The notes under the pieces were generated by a model. That model made no database searches. It worked only from the letters and a program-made list of their open reading frames with translations, and was not told where the DNA came from. The position numbers and the translations under genes were made by a program. Of a stretch of 64,000 nucleotides of DNA, positions 47,580 to 55,807 are shown piece after piece (within the stretch, counting starts at the first letter, position 1; each line of letters opens with the position of its first letter). The stretch is from Labrenzia sp. VG12 (GTDB lineage: Bacteria > Pseudomonadota > Alphaproteobacteria > Rhizobiales > Stappiaceae). The stretch is taken from contig NZ_CP022529.1 in the NCBI RefSeq assembly GCF_002237595.1, positions 4,804,001 to 4,868,000 on the forward strand, given 5' to 3'.

Positions 47580-48599
47580 ATGTCTGACGCCACTGGGCCC
47601 AAAAAAACAGTCAATTCATTTGACGTTGCCAGGCTGGCGGGAGTTTCAAGGTCTGCCGTGTCCCGGACCTTCACTGACGGGGCCAGCGTCTCCAAGGAAA
47701 CGCGGGACAAGGTGATTGCTGCTGCGCGTGAACTTGGCTACCGCGTCAACGTACTGGCACGCTCGCTCCACAAGCAGAAATCGGATCTGGTCGGCGTGGT
47801 GGCCGCCGATCTCGACAATCCCTTCCGGGCCGAGCAGATCGATCTCCTGACACAGGGTCTTCTGGAGCGCGGTTTCCGGCCAATCCTGATCCGGGGAGAA
47901 CCGTCTGCCGATGTCGCCGATCTGATCGGCTCGCTATTGCAATACAGCGTCGCAGGCGTGATCGTCACCTCCGATACGCCACCGGAATCGATCTGCCGGG
48001 AATGTCTCGACAACGGTGTGCCGCTTGTGGTCGTCAACAAACGGGACCCCGGTGCGCCGGTCGACCGGGTGGTCACGGCCTTCGAAGCTGGCGGCCGTAT
48101 GGCCTATGACCACCTCGTGTTCTGCGGCTGCAAGAAGCTCGCGGTCGTGACGCCCGAAAACTCCTCCTATTCCATCAATGGCCGGGCACTGTCCTTTGAA
48201 CAGGCCGCCAATGCTGGCGGTGTAGCGGTGACCCGGATCGCCTGCGGCACCCAGTCTTATGACGGTGGGCTTGCCGCGGCTGAGTTCGTCAACAGGGTGA
48301 AATCGGAGATAGACGGCATCTTTTGCACCGCGGATTATCTGGCACTCGGCGTTCTGGATGGCCTGCGCCATGAACATGGCCTGCGTGTGCCGGAGGACAT
48401 TCAGGTCATCGGGTATGATGACATCGCTCAGGCGTCCTGGAAGGCCTACGATCTCACCACTATCCTGCAAAGCCGCAAGGCACTTTGCGAGATCACCCTG
48501 GATCTCTTGATGCAGCGACTGGAAAACCCCGACCTGCCGCAACAGATCCGTGAATGTGATATCAGCCTCGTGCAGCGTGGCACGACCCGAGGCAGATAG
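47580..48599 (+). CDS. LacI-family transcriptional regulator
   Basis: This 339-residue protein has the N-terminal HTH NSFDVARLAGVSRSAVSRTF and a hinge helix near VNVLARSLHKQKS. A periplasmic-binding-type sensor follows (VGVVAADLDNPFRAEQ, DGIFCTADYLALGVLDGL, VIGYDDIAQASW). It ends the ABC/glycerophosphodiesterase operon, 21 bp after the phosphodiesterase gene, and is likely to bind the TTGCACACGTGTGCAA palindrome upstream of the operon. Confidence 0.93.
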   Translation: MSDATGPKKTVNSFDVARLAGVSRSAVSRTFTDGASVSKETRDKVIAAARELGYRVNVLARSLHKQKSDLVGVVAADLDNPFRAEQIDLLTQGLLERGFRPILIRGEPSADVADLIGSLLQYSVAGVIVTSDTPPESICRECLDNGVPLVVVNKRDPGAPVDRVVTAFEAGGRMAYDHLVFCGCKKLAVVTPENSSYSINGRALSFEQAANAGGVAVTRIACGTQSYDGGLAAAEFVNRVKSEIDGIFCTADYLALGVLDGLRHEHGLRVPEDIQVIGYDDIAQASWKAYDLTTILQSRKALCEITLDLLMQRLENPDLPQQIRECDISLVQRGTTRGR

Positions 48600-48677
48600 G
48601 GGAACGAACGCTCAAACCGTTCATACTCTCCTGATCTAAGCCGTCCCGGTGTGATCGCGTTACCGTCTTTTCGCGAG

Positions 48678-49031
48678 TCAGAAAAGCAGCTTCAAAATGG
48701 CTTCGATGGCCCGCGGCAGCAGCGAATAGAGCGTGTAGATCAAAGAGCCCCAAAGGACTGCAATCAACAGCAGGTTGTTGAAGGTCATGACCGGTCGACG
48801 CGCACGTTCGCGCTTGAGCCTGTCGGAGCTTCGGCGTTCGCGCCCGAACAGGACCACCAGAAAATAGCCAAAAAGACTGAGCCGAATATCTGCCGCGTGC
48901 TGGTGGTTCCCGCGACGCCGGACCGCATCCAGTATGGCGTCTTTCTGATAGTTGTTCAGATCGACGACAACTTCCGGATCAACGTCGTTCCAGAAACCGG
49001 TGGTTTCCTCGATATCGGGCTGTTTCAGCAT
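48678..49031 (-). CDS. Small membrane protein of unknown function
   Basis: This 117-residue protein has a polar N-terminus (MLKQPDIEETTGFWNDVDPE), a hydrophobic segment LFGYFLVVLFG, a basic stretch (RERRSSDRLKRERARR) and a second hydrophobic segment (LLLIAVLWGSLIYTLYSLL). I do not recognise a family. It is the last gene of the minus-strand pilus-like operon, 33 bp after the second TadE-like gene, so it may belong to that system. Confidence 0.65.
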   Translation of the reverse strand: MLKQPDIEETTGFWNDVDPEVVVDLNNYQKDAILDAVRRRGNHQHAADIRLSLFGYFLVVLFGRERRSSDRLKRERARRPVMTFNNLLLIAVLWGSLIYTLYSLLPRAIEAILKLLF

Positions 49032-49064
49032 ATGGGTCTCCTGCGTCCCTAAACTTGCAAGGAT

Positions 49065-49499
49065 CTATCTGGTTGCACTCAGGATCGGCGTTGTCCTGTC
49101 GACATGGATGTTGATCGTCGAGATGTCGGCAAAGGGCAGAACGATATCAAACGGGATGCCGACGGAAATCTTGATGTGATCAATTCCTGACGTGGTCACC
49201 TGTTCCGCCGTTACGGTGAGGGTGTCGGCGTCCACACCGGTCAGGTAGGCGCGCATTGCCTCGTTGATTTCGCTCGGCGTGGTTGACGCATCAATGTTGA
49301 CCAGCCGGATGGCGCGGCCAAGTGCGTGGTGAACTTCGTTCCAGGTCTGAAGCGCCTGGCCAATCTCGACAATCGCGAGAAAGATCATCAGAAAGAACGG
49401 CAAAACGAGCGACAGTTCCACGGCTGTCGCACCGCTCCGGTCCTGGAGCAGTCGTCGCCGGACGCGCAGGCCTGACAGGCGCCTAACGGATCTGGACAT
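49065..49499 (-). CDS. TadE-like pseudopilin protein (second)
   Basis: About 144 residues from MSRSVRRLSGLRVRRR. A basic start is followed by the TadE/TadG-like signature DRSGATAVELSLVLPFFLMI, with the conserved Glu five residues before the hydrophobic core. The rest is a periplasmic domain. Tad minor pilins are cut by a TadV-type peptidase and inserted in the membrane. It overlaps the first TadE-like gene by 17 bases. Confidence 0.82.
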   Translation of the reverse strand: MSRSVRRLSGLRVRRRLLQDRSGATAVELSLVLPFFLMIFLAIVEIGQALQTWNEVHHALGRAIRLVNIDASTTPSEINEAMRAYLTGVDADTLTVTAEQVTTSGIDHIKISVGIPFDIVLPFADISTINIHVDRTTPILSATR

Positions 49500-49917
49500 G
49501 TGTCTCCGACTCCAGATTGAAGGGTGGAAGAAGAAAGCCCTTGTGCAGCTTGACCGCACTGATGTTGAGAAAGACCGAAGGCGGTTCCTTGGCCGAACAC
49601 CAGTTCGCGCAATCAACAGCCAACCCGTCGCAGCTACAGGTTTTCTCCACCGCGATCGTGACTTTGTCCGGCTCGTTTGCCGAGGCCAGAATCAGGTTCG
49701 AGATATCGTTGGCCTCGTTGATGTTCGACATCACCGCCTGTGCGCCGACCCGGGTGCTGTGATCGAGATTGAGACCTTCTCGAACCGCCATGCCAATATC
49801 GAGCATCATCAGCAGGCCGAAGATCAGAAACGGAGCGACCAGGGCCATTTCCACCGCGGCAACCGCGCGCAGATCGGAGATCAGCAGGGACAGACTTGGG
49901 GGTAGGAGGTCCTTCAT
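49483..49917 (-). CDS. TadE-like pseudopilin protein (first)
   Basis: About 144 residues from MKDLLPPSLSLL; a longer frame to 50115 lies inside the TadG-like gene. The TadE motif is DLRAVAAVEMALVAPFLIFG. The periplasmic part has several Cys (TCSCDGLAVDCANWCS) that could form disulfides, which is unusual for TadE. It is 10 bp downstream of the TadG-like gene. Confidence 0.8.
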   Translation of the reverse strand: MKDLLPPSLSLLISDLRAVAAVEMALVAPFLIFGLLMMLDIGMAVREGLNLDHSTRVGAQAVMSNINEANDISNLILASANEPDKVTIAVEKTCSCDGLAVDCANWCSAKEPPSVFLNISAVKLHKGFLLPPFNLESETHVQIR

Positions 49918-49927
49918 CGCAAGCGCC

Positions 49928-51172
49928 CTATTCGACCAGCTGGACGAGCTGCGAGTTGAGAATTTCGTTGAAACCCATCGGGCTGCAGTCGCTGCCGATG
50001 CCGGCATCCCCGGTGATCTCGACGGTGTTTGCGACGATTTGGGTGCAGCCGCCGCCGGCGCTGCTGTTGCCGGCAAACTTGATATGCCCGGAAGCCGCAT
50101 AGATTGCGCCGTCAAGAGACGATGAAGAAGAGCCGTTGAAGATATGCGTCGTGTCGGATGTTTCCCTGTCGACGAATATCAATATGCCCTGATAGGTGCC
50201 GGAGTCTGGAGCGCTCAGGACGACATTCGCGGTACCTGCCATGCTTACGGATGCACCATTGGTCAGGTAGAGAGTGACGCCGGAACCGGTAAGGTTGCTG
50301 AACGACGTCAACTTGAGCGTTCCTCCGTCGACAATGTAGACGCCCGGTGTCATCGTGACCTGCCGCCTGATCTCGAGACCACCGCAATATCGGCCCTCGG
50401 AGATCGTGTAACTGGCGCTTGGAGGGCCTCCGAACACGTTTTCAGGTTCACAGGGGATGTTCGTGTCGGGAGCGGGAATATCGGAAAACGGGTCTTCGAT
50501 CGCTTCGGCATATTCGATCGGGGCCACGCATTCACTCATGCTCAGTCCGCTCGTTGCACTGACTTCGCCCACGGCCGAGACGCAAGGGGTGTCGACCTTC
50601 CCGTTGCCGGTCACAAGCACCGACTGGTCGGAGGTCGAATTTGCGTGAACATTGCAACCTTCCAGGGTGGCGTCTGAGGAGCCGGTAAACGTGATTGCGC
50701 CCGAGCTGGTCTGGTCGAGGGACAGAATGCAGGTTGGAAACCCCTGTCTGAGCTGTGCAACGGCGCGGCCGGACAAAGAGATTGTTCCAGACGTGAAAAG
50801 CGAGGTGAAAAGCCTCGGATGATTTTCGGTCAGGGCAATTTCGACGGCATTGCCGTCCCCCGCGAAAGACCCTGAGCCGGGAGGCCAGCTGAAGGTCAGG
50901 TTTCCGAGGGACGTGCTGTATCCGGTTTTGACAGCTGCTGCGAGGGCGGCGTCGGAGAGGCTTTCTTCACTTCTGTTCAGTCTGAGCTGCGTGGCAGCTG
51001 CATAAGCTGCGACATCCGCCGCATTCTGAATTTTTCTTTGTTGGAAGTACCAGAAAGACGCTTCTGCGCCCAATCCAAACCCACCAATGGCGACCGGCAT
51101 AAGCAACGCGGTGTAGACCGCAATCGTGCCGCGCTGGCACCTCGCGAACGCCTGACTGATGCGGAACGTCAT
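49928..51172 (-). CDS. TadG-like protein (Tad pilus assembly)
   Basis: About 414 residues from the ATG at 51172, with GAGG upstream; a TTG at 51187 is possible. The N-terminal motif is QRGTIAVYTALLMPVAIGG followed by NAADVAAYAAAT, the TadG/TadE 'DAAAlA' type. The remaining extracytoplasmic part is Ser/Gly/Thr-rich with beta-helix-like strands (SGVTLYLTNGASVSM, SLDGAIYAASGHIKF). It is first in the operon. No TadA ATPase or secretin is in the window. Confidence 0.78.
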   Translation of the reverse strand: MTFRISQAFARCQRGTIAVYTALLMPVAIGGFGLGAEASFWYFQQRKIQNAADVAAYAAATQLRLNRSEESLSDAALAAAVKTGYSTSLGNLTFSWPPGSGSFAGDGNAVEIALTENHPRLFTSLFTSGTISLSGRAVAQLRQGFPTCILSLDQTSSGAITFTGSSDATLEGCNVHANSTSDQSVLVTGNGKVDTPCVSAVGEVSATSGLSMSECVAPIEYAEAIEDPFSDIPAPDTNIPCEPENVFGGPPSASYTISEGRYCGGLEIRRQVTMTPGVYIVDGGTLKLTSFSNLTGSGVTLYLTNGASVSMAGTANVVLSAPDSGTYQGILIFVDRETSDTTHIFNGSSSSSLDGAIYAASGHIKFAGNSSAGGGCTQIVANTVEITGDAGIGSDCSPMGFNEILNSQLVQLVE

Positions 51173-51343
51173 TGGTTTGTGCCTCAAGGTTACTGAAGTG
51201 CTTTGAGGCTAAGGGGGAAAACTTTATAATAATAAAAAGTGATAGCTATAGTTTTTATATAAATTAACTCGCATTATGGAGTGTATTTATTGTACAGATA
51301 CTAACCTTGAATTGCAAGGGCATGGTGAAAAGAACCGATGAAT

Positions 51344-52297
51344 TTATGCGTGTGTGTTGATTTTTTCCGGATTTTCCTGTTGCGCCCCTAAAATTTTAGC
51401 GACCTGGGATCTCAGGTTCGGGCGTGACGGTCTGCCCCAGTTCAACGTCACTGCGAGACTGGCCAGTATGATGAGGGCAAGTCCGGCCATCTGAACGATG
51501 CTGACCAGCCGTCCGTAAGCGGCAGCGTCGACGGCGATTGCGCTGGCCGGGTAGAGAAACAGAAGCACCGCGATCACCGGGGTGGTCAGCTTCGGCAGCG
51601 CCTTGTAGAGCACGACGTAAACGCCCCCCGTATGGACCAGGCCGATGATGGCCAGCCAGATCCACTGGTTAGTAGCAAGGGACGTAGGGGCGGCAGGTGA
51701 AAAGAAAATCAGCATCGCCGCGCCGGTCAGAAACTGGATTGCGGCCAGCTGGGGCGCCGACAGACCGGTGAGACCCTTGGCGATGACCGTCACGCCGGCA
51801 TAAAGAAGGGCAGCGGCGAATGTCGCGCCGAGGCCGAGAAGGTAGGACGTTTCAATGTTGACACTCGCCCCGGTCAGTCCGCTGGCAAGGGTCAGGCCGA
51901 CGAGCGCCAGTCCGATCCAGAACAGTGTGACCGCATGGAGGCGTTCCTTGAACAGGAGCGCTCCGAGGCCGACCACCAGAAACGGCTGGATGTGAAAGGT
52001 GATGGTGGCGACCGCGATGCCGGTCCGCCGGATGCCTTCGAAAAACAACACCCAGTTCCCGGCCATCAGCACACCGCTTGCCACCGCCAGGACCAGCGCC
52101 TTCCCCGATACTGCAGAGAGGCGCTCAAGGTCGCCGCGCCAGAGGCAGAAAAGGGCAAGGGCCAGCCCTCCGATCAGGCAGCGATAGAAGGCGACGCTGA
52201 CGGGACCTGCACCGCTTTCCAGAACGCACAGGCCAAGCGTGCCGAGCAGGGTCTGGGCAAAGACCACCCCGAGTATGCCTTCTGTCTGTCTTGTCAT
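51344..52297 (-). CDS. EamA-family (DMT) transporter
   Basis: The start is set at MTRQTEGILGVVFAQ; the longer frame to 52402 would run through the palindrome region. About 317 residues with ten membrane helices in two EamA halves (LVLAVASGVLMAGNWVLFF in the first, LLGLGATFAAALLYAGVTV in the second). It exports or imports small metabolites. It is divergent from a LysR gene and probably regulated by it. Confidence 0.88.
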   Translation of the reverse strand: MTRQTEGILGVVFAQTLLGTLGLCVLESGAGPVSVAFYRCLIGGLALALFCLWRGDLERLSAVSGKALVLAVASGVLMAGNWVLFFEGIRRTGIAVATITFHIQPFLVVGLGALLFKERLHAVTLFWIGLALVGLTLASGLTGASVNIETSYLLGLGATFAAALLYAGVTVIAKGLTGLSAPQLAAIQFLTGAAMLIFFSPAAPTSLATNQWIWLAIIGLVHTGGVYVVLYKALPKLTTPVIAVLLFLYPASAIAVDAAAYGRLVSIVQMAGLALIILASLAVTLNWGRPSRPNLRSQVAKILGAQQENPEKINTHA

Positions 52298-52403
52298 GGA
52301 TCCTGTCCTGCGCTGGCGGGAATGCGGCATGCTCTGCCGGTGATGGCGGAAACCTCTTTGCTGCAGCCAGATTGGAAGGACTTTTATTGTTCGAGCAAGC
52401 AAT

Positions 52404-52421
52404 ATAGTTTGAACAAACTAT
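52404..52421. promoter_or_regulatory. Perfect 18-bp palindrome between EamA and LysR genes
   Basis: ATAGTTTGAACAAACTAT is fully self-complementary. It lies 17 bp before the LysR start and 106 bp before the EamA start. It is the expected place for a LysR recognition site that also controls autoregulation. Confidence 0.75.
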
Positions 52422-52438
52422 TCAGGAATTTTGAAGAA

Positions 52439-53281
52439 ATGCAGCTTGATCACACGCTTCTTCGCACCTTTCTGGCCTGTGTTGATGCCATGAGCTTCTC
52501 ACGGGCGGCGACGCGTGTGCACAAGTCTCCGGCGACCGTTTCCATGCAGATCCAGCGGCTGGAAGAGCGGATCGGCAAGCGTCTGTTTGTCAGGGACACG
52601 CGCAACCTGGCGCTGACCCGGGCCGGCGAGGAACTGGAAGGCTATGCAAGGCGGATCCTGCGATTGCATGACGAGGCAGCCGCCGCCTTCAGCCGGCCGG
52701 AGATGGAAGGCAAGGTCACCATTGGCGCGCCGGATGACTATATCTCGGCCATGTTGCCGGTCGTCCTGAAGCGGTTCGCGGCGCTGTTTCCGCGTGTCGA
52801 ACTCAACGTGGTCTGTGCCCAGTCGACGGCGCTCCTGCCGGAGGTCCAGGCGGGAGAGATCGACATGGCGATCGTCACGCGCACGGGAGGCACGGAAGGG
52901 CGCCTGATCCGGCGCGAACCAATGGTCTGGATCGGATCAAGGGAAGGTCAGGCCCTGGAGCGCACACCCTTGCCTGTCGCGCTCTATGAACCCGGCAGTC
53001 AGGTGCGCACGGAGACTTTGGCCGCGCTCAATCGCAGCGGTCGAAGTTATCGGTCCGCCTATTCCAACTTCAGCCATTCGGCGCTTGTCACCCTGGTCGA
53101 AGCGGATCTTGCAGTGGCCTCCGTTGTTCAGATGGCCGTGCCGACGTCTGTGATGCGGCTTGGAAGGGAACAGGGATTACCCGAGGTCGAGGCGCTCGAC
53201 ATCATCCTGGTGCGCGGTCAGACGGCAACCAGCGCTCCTTGCGAGGCACTTGCAGAAGCTCTTACAGAAAACACGGCTTAA
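52439..53281 (+). CDS. LysR-family transcriptional regulator
   Basis: About 280 residues from MQLDHTLLRTFLACVDAM. The HTH reads SFSRAATRVHKSPATVSMQI with RLEERIGKRLFVRD after it. The effector domain has GKVTIGAPDDYISAMLPVVL and VEADLAVASVVQMAVP. It is divergent from the EamA transporter gene. The frame remains open leftward to 51935, but that part is antisense to the EamA gene. Confidence 0.92.
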   Translation: MQLDHTLLRTFLACVDAMSFSRAATRVHKSPATVSMQIQRLEERIGKRLFVRDTRNLALTRAGEELEGYARRILRLHDEAAAAFSRPEMEGKVTIGAPDDYISAMLPVVLKRFAALFPRVELNVVCAQSTALLPEVQAGEIDMAIVTRTGGTEGRLIRREPMVWIGSREGQALERTPLPVALYEPGSQVRTETLAALNRSGRSYRSAYSNFSHSALVTLVEADLAVASVVQMAVPTSVMRLGREQGLPEVEALDIILVRGQTATSAPCEALAEALTENTA

Positions 53282-53371
53282 ACGACTGCTGCCTCGCACC
53301 TGCCACGCACAAGGGTTACAAGCGCCCGCATTTATCCCTATGTCCAGCAGAGACAGTAATGGGAGGGTGTC

Positions 53372-54214
53372 GTGTCGCAGCAGATCGAGAAGTTTGAGCG
53401 CCTGAAAGCGTTGCATCAGCGGGACGAAGCCTTTGTGATCCCCAATCCCTGGGATGCCGGGTCTGCAAGGCTGCTCACCAGTCTGGGATTTGAAGCGCTT
53501 GCCACCACCAGCGCCGGCTATGCAATCTCCAAAGGCAAGCGGGACTCCTTTGCCAGCTTGTCCCGGCAGGAAATCCTCGACAATGCAGCCGAGATTGTCG
53601 CAGCGACGTCTCTTCCGGTGATTGCCGATCTGGAGGACGGCTTCGGACCCGAACCGGAGACTTGTGCCGAAACCATACGCCGGGCGTCGGCGGCCGGCCT
53701 CGTTGGCGGCTCCATCGAGGACGCGACCGGCGACCCGGAGGCACCGATCCACCCGTTCAACCTTGCGGTTGAACGGGTCCAGGCTGCGGCTGAAGCTGCG
53801 CGGGAACTGCCGTTTCTCCTGACGGCTCGTGCGGAGAACTTCCTCTGGCAGCGTCCCGACCTCGACGACACAATCCGGCGGTTGCAGGCTTTCTCGGAAG
53901 CGGGCGCCGATGTGCTTTATGCGCCGGGCCTTCCGGGCCTGAACGCGATCCGCACGGTTTGCGATGCCGTGGACAAACCGGTCAACGTGGTCATGGGGCT
54001 GACTGGGCCGCGCTACACGGTGGCCGACCTGGCCGCCGCCGGCGTGTGCAGGATCAGTGTCGGGGGCTCCTTCGCACGGGCCGCTGTCGGGGCGCTGCTC
54101 CGCGCAGCAACCGAAGTCAGGACAAGCGGCACGTTTGCCTATGCGGATGAGGCCATTCCCGATGCCGAGATCAGCCGGCTGATGTCGCAGGAGAAGCTGG
54201 ATCGAACCGGTTGA
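53372..54214 (+). CDS. Isocitrate lyase/PEP mutase family protein
   Basis: This 280-residue protein has a GTG start with GGGAGG 5 bases upstream. The alpha/beta barrel shows FVIPNPWDAGSARLL, TTSAGYAISKGKRD, PVIADLEDGFGPEPE, GSIEDATGDP, TARAENFLW and VNVVMG. The Cys-containing KKCGH-type catalytic loop of isocitrate lyase is absent, which favours an oxaloacetate decarboxylase, carboxy-PEP mutase-like or uncharacterised lyase. It converges on the AhpD-like gene. Confidence 0.85.
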   Translation: MSQQIEKFERLKALHQRDEAFVIPNPWDAGSARLLTSLGFEALATTSAGYAISKGKRDSFASLSRQEILDNAAEIVAATSLPVIADLEDGFGPEPETCAETIRRASAAGLVGGSIEDATGDPEAPIHPFNLAVERVQAAAEAARELPFLLTARAENFLWQRPDLDDTIRRLQAFSEAGADVLYAPGLPGLNAIRTVCDAVDKPVNVVMGLTGPRYTVADLAAAGVCRISVGGSFARAAVGALLRAATEVRTSGTFAYADEAIPDAEISRLMSQEKLDRTG

Positions 54215-54220
54215 GTGGCA

Positions 54221-54571
54221 TCAGCCGTCGTCGCCCAGCCCGTCATAGGCCGCAAGAGCCTCGGCCCCGTAGATCATGGACGGCCCGCCACCCATATAGA
54301 CCGAGACGCCGATCACCTCGAGGATCTCGTCGCGGCTGGCGCCAAGCCGGGCGGCAGCCCTTGCATGATAGGCAAGGCAGCCGTCACACCGTGCCGTGAT
54401 GCCGATGGCCAGCGCGATCAGTTCCTTGGTCTTGGCGACAAGCGCTCCGGGTGCCGTTGCTGCCTTGGCCAGTGCTCCAAAACCCTTGGCAACCTCCGGA
54501 ATGCCCTTTCGGACTTCCCCCATGCGTTGATCGGTCTGTGTGACGAAGGCTTCCCAGTCGGTGACGGCCAT
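54221..54571 (-). CDS. Carboxymuconolactone decarboxylase/AhpD-like protein
   Basis: The start is set at MAVTDWEAFVTQTDQR; about 116 residues. The AhpD-type redox motif is ARCDGCLAYHARAA (CxxC followed by His), followed by GASRDEILEVIGVSVYMGGGP. Such proteins reduce peroxidase partners or act on peroxides; true lactone decarboxylases usually lack the CxxC. A longer frame upstream (to 54721) has no domain support. Confidence 0.85.
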   Translation of the reverse strand: MAVTDWEAFVTQTDQRMGEVRKGIPEVAKGFGALAKAATAPGALVAKTKELIALAIGITARCDGCLAYHARAAARLGASRDEILEVIGVSVYMGGGPSMIYGAEALAAYDGLGDDG

Positions 54572-54798
54572 ATCCGGCTCCTGTCGTTCAAGGATGATAT
54601 CGTAGGAGCGTAGGCGCGCTTGCGTGGACAGGCGTTGACGTGGCTCAAGGAGAGCTGGCGGAAGGTCTCTTGGCACCCGGCGTTCGATCGCATGAAAGAC
54701 GGTTTTCGGCTTGAAACGCAAAATACCTGAATCTAATAATCAACTTATATGACCGATGACCCTCAAATCGATCGCCACAGAAACGGAGTCCAGAAAAC

Positions 54799-55113
54799 AT
54801 GTTCCTTGCGATGAACCGGTTCACCATCAAGAACGGCCAGGAAGAGGCTTTTGAAACCGTCTGGCGCGATCGCGACACCAGGCTGGAAGATGTGCCGGGC
54901 TTCAAGAGCTTTCACCTGATGAAGGGACCGCAGGACGAAGACAACGGCACCACGCTCTACGCGTCGCACACGATCTGGGCGAGCCGCGACGATTTCGTCA
55001 ACTGGACAAAATCCGAGCATTTTCGCCAGGCCCACAAGAACGCCGGTGACAACAAGGGCATGTATTTCGGTCATCCGCAGTTCGAGGGATTTGAAGCCGT
55101 CCTCGACAGCTAA
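54799..55113 (+). CDS. Antibiotic biosynthesis monooxygenase-fold protein (IsdG/HmoA-like)
   Basis: This 104-residue ferredoxin-like protein starts MFLAMNRFTIKNGQEEAFE, with VPGFKSFHLMKG and TLYASHTIWASRDDFVNWTKSEHFRQAH, the pattern of heme-degrading IsdG-like enzymes: Asn near residue 6, Trp near 65, His near 75. It may open heme, but quinol monooxygenases share the fold. It converges on the glutathione peroxidase gene. Confidence 0.78.
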   Translation: MFLAMNRFTIKNGQEEAFETVWRDRDTRLEDVPGFKSFHLMKGPQDEDNGTTLYASHTIWASRDDFVNWTKSEHFRQAHKNAGDNKGMYFGHPQFEGFEAVLDS

Positions 55114-55136
55114 TCTTCCCCGGACCGTTGGCCGGC

Positions 55137-55709
55137 TCAACTGTCGGTGAGGCTTCCCAGTACGGTCTCGATCTCGCTTGTGATCCTGTTCGAGGTTGGC
55201 GAGGTCGGCGTCGCAAACCAGGCAACGATGCTGCCGTCCGGGCCGATCAGGTACTTGTGGAAGTTCCAGTAGGGCCGAGCAGCCGGGCCGAGCATTTCGG
55301 CGGCCCATTGGTAAAAGGGATGCGCGTTCCGGCCCTTGACCGATGTCTTGGCGGTCATGGGGAACGTCGCGCCGTAACGGGCTTCGCAGAATTTTGCAAT
55401 TTCACCGTCATCGCGTGGTTCCTGGCCGCCAAAATCATTGGACGGCACGCCGAGCACCACGAGGCCCTTGTCGCCATAGGTTTCCTGAAGTTGCTGCAGC
55501 CCGGACAATTGACCGCTGAAACCGCATTCGGTCGCCGTGTTGACAACCAGCACCGCCTTGCCCTCGAACTCCTTGAGCGTCAGTGGATTGCCATGCGGCA
55601 TCTGGAAGCTGAAGTCATGCGCACTGGTCCTTGTGCCCGGTGCGGCTTCTGCCTGCACCGTTCCCAGGGGAACGGCCAATCCGAATAATGCGGCTGCAAT
55701 GCGTTTCAT
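55137..55709 (-). CDS. Glutathione peroxidase, exported
   Basis: This 190-residue peroxidase has a signal peptide ending TVQAEA. Family motifs are VLVVNTATECGFSGQ with the peroxidatic Cys, LVVLGVPSNDFGGQEP with the catalytic Gln, and YWNFHKYLIGPDG with the catalytic Trp and Asn. It would reduce peroxides in the periplasm, probably with a thioredoxin-like donor. Its ribosome-binding site is inside a long hairpin. Confidence 0.9.
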   Translation of the reverse strand: MKRIAAALFGLAVPLGTVQAEAAPGTRTSAHDFSFQMPHGNPLTLKEFEGKAVLVVNTATECGFSGQLSGLQQLQETYGDKGLVVLGVPSNDFGGQEPRDDGEIAKFCEARYGATFPMTAKTSVKGRNAHPFYQWAAEMLGPAARPYWNFHKYLIGPDGSIVAWFATPTSPTSNRITSEIETVLGSLTDS

Positions 55710-55711
55710 GT

Positions 55712-55754
55712 GACGGGCTCCCGTTGCTGCGCCTGATACGCAAGGGAACCCGTC
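55712..55754 (-). promoter_or_regulatory. Hairpin sequestering the glutathione peroxidase ribosome-binding site
   Basis: On the minus strand the arms GACGGGTTCCC-TTGC and GCAA-C-GGGAGCCCGTC form a stem of about 15 pairs with one bulge. The GGGAG that serves as Shine-Dalgarno, 8 bases before the ATG, is in the downstream arm. Confidence 0.6.
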
Positions 55755-55807
55755 AGCGGTTCACCTCAAATGGTGAGTTTCGGCTTGCCGCATGGATGTG
55801 CCGGGTG

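Noticed and set aside
51935..52438. N-terminal extension of the LysR frame
   Set aside because: It is antisense to the EamA gene and crosses the promoter palindrome; LysR homology begins at 52439.
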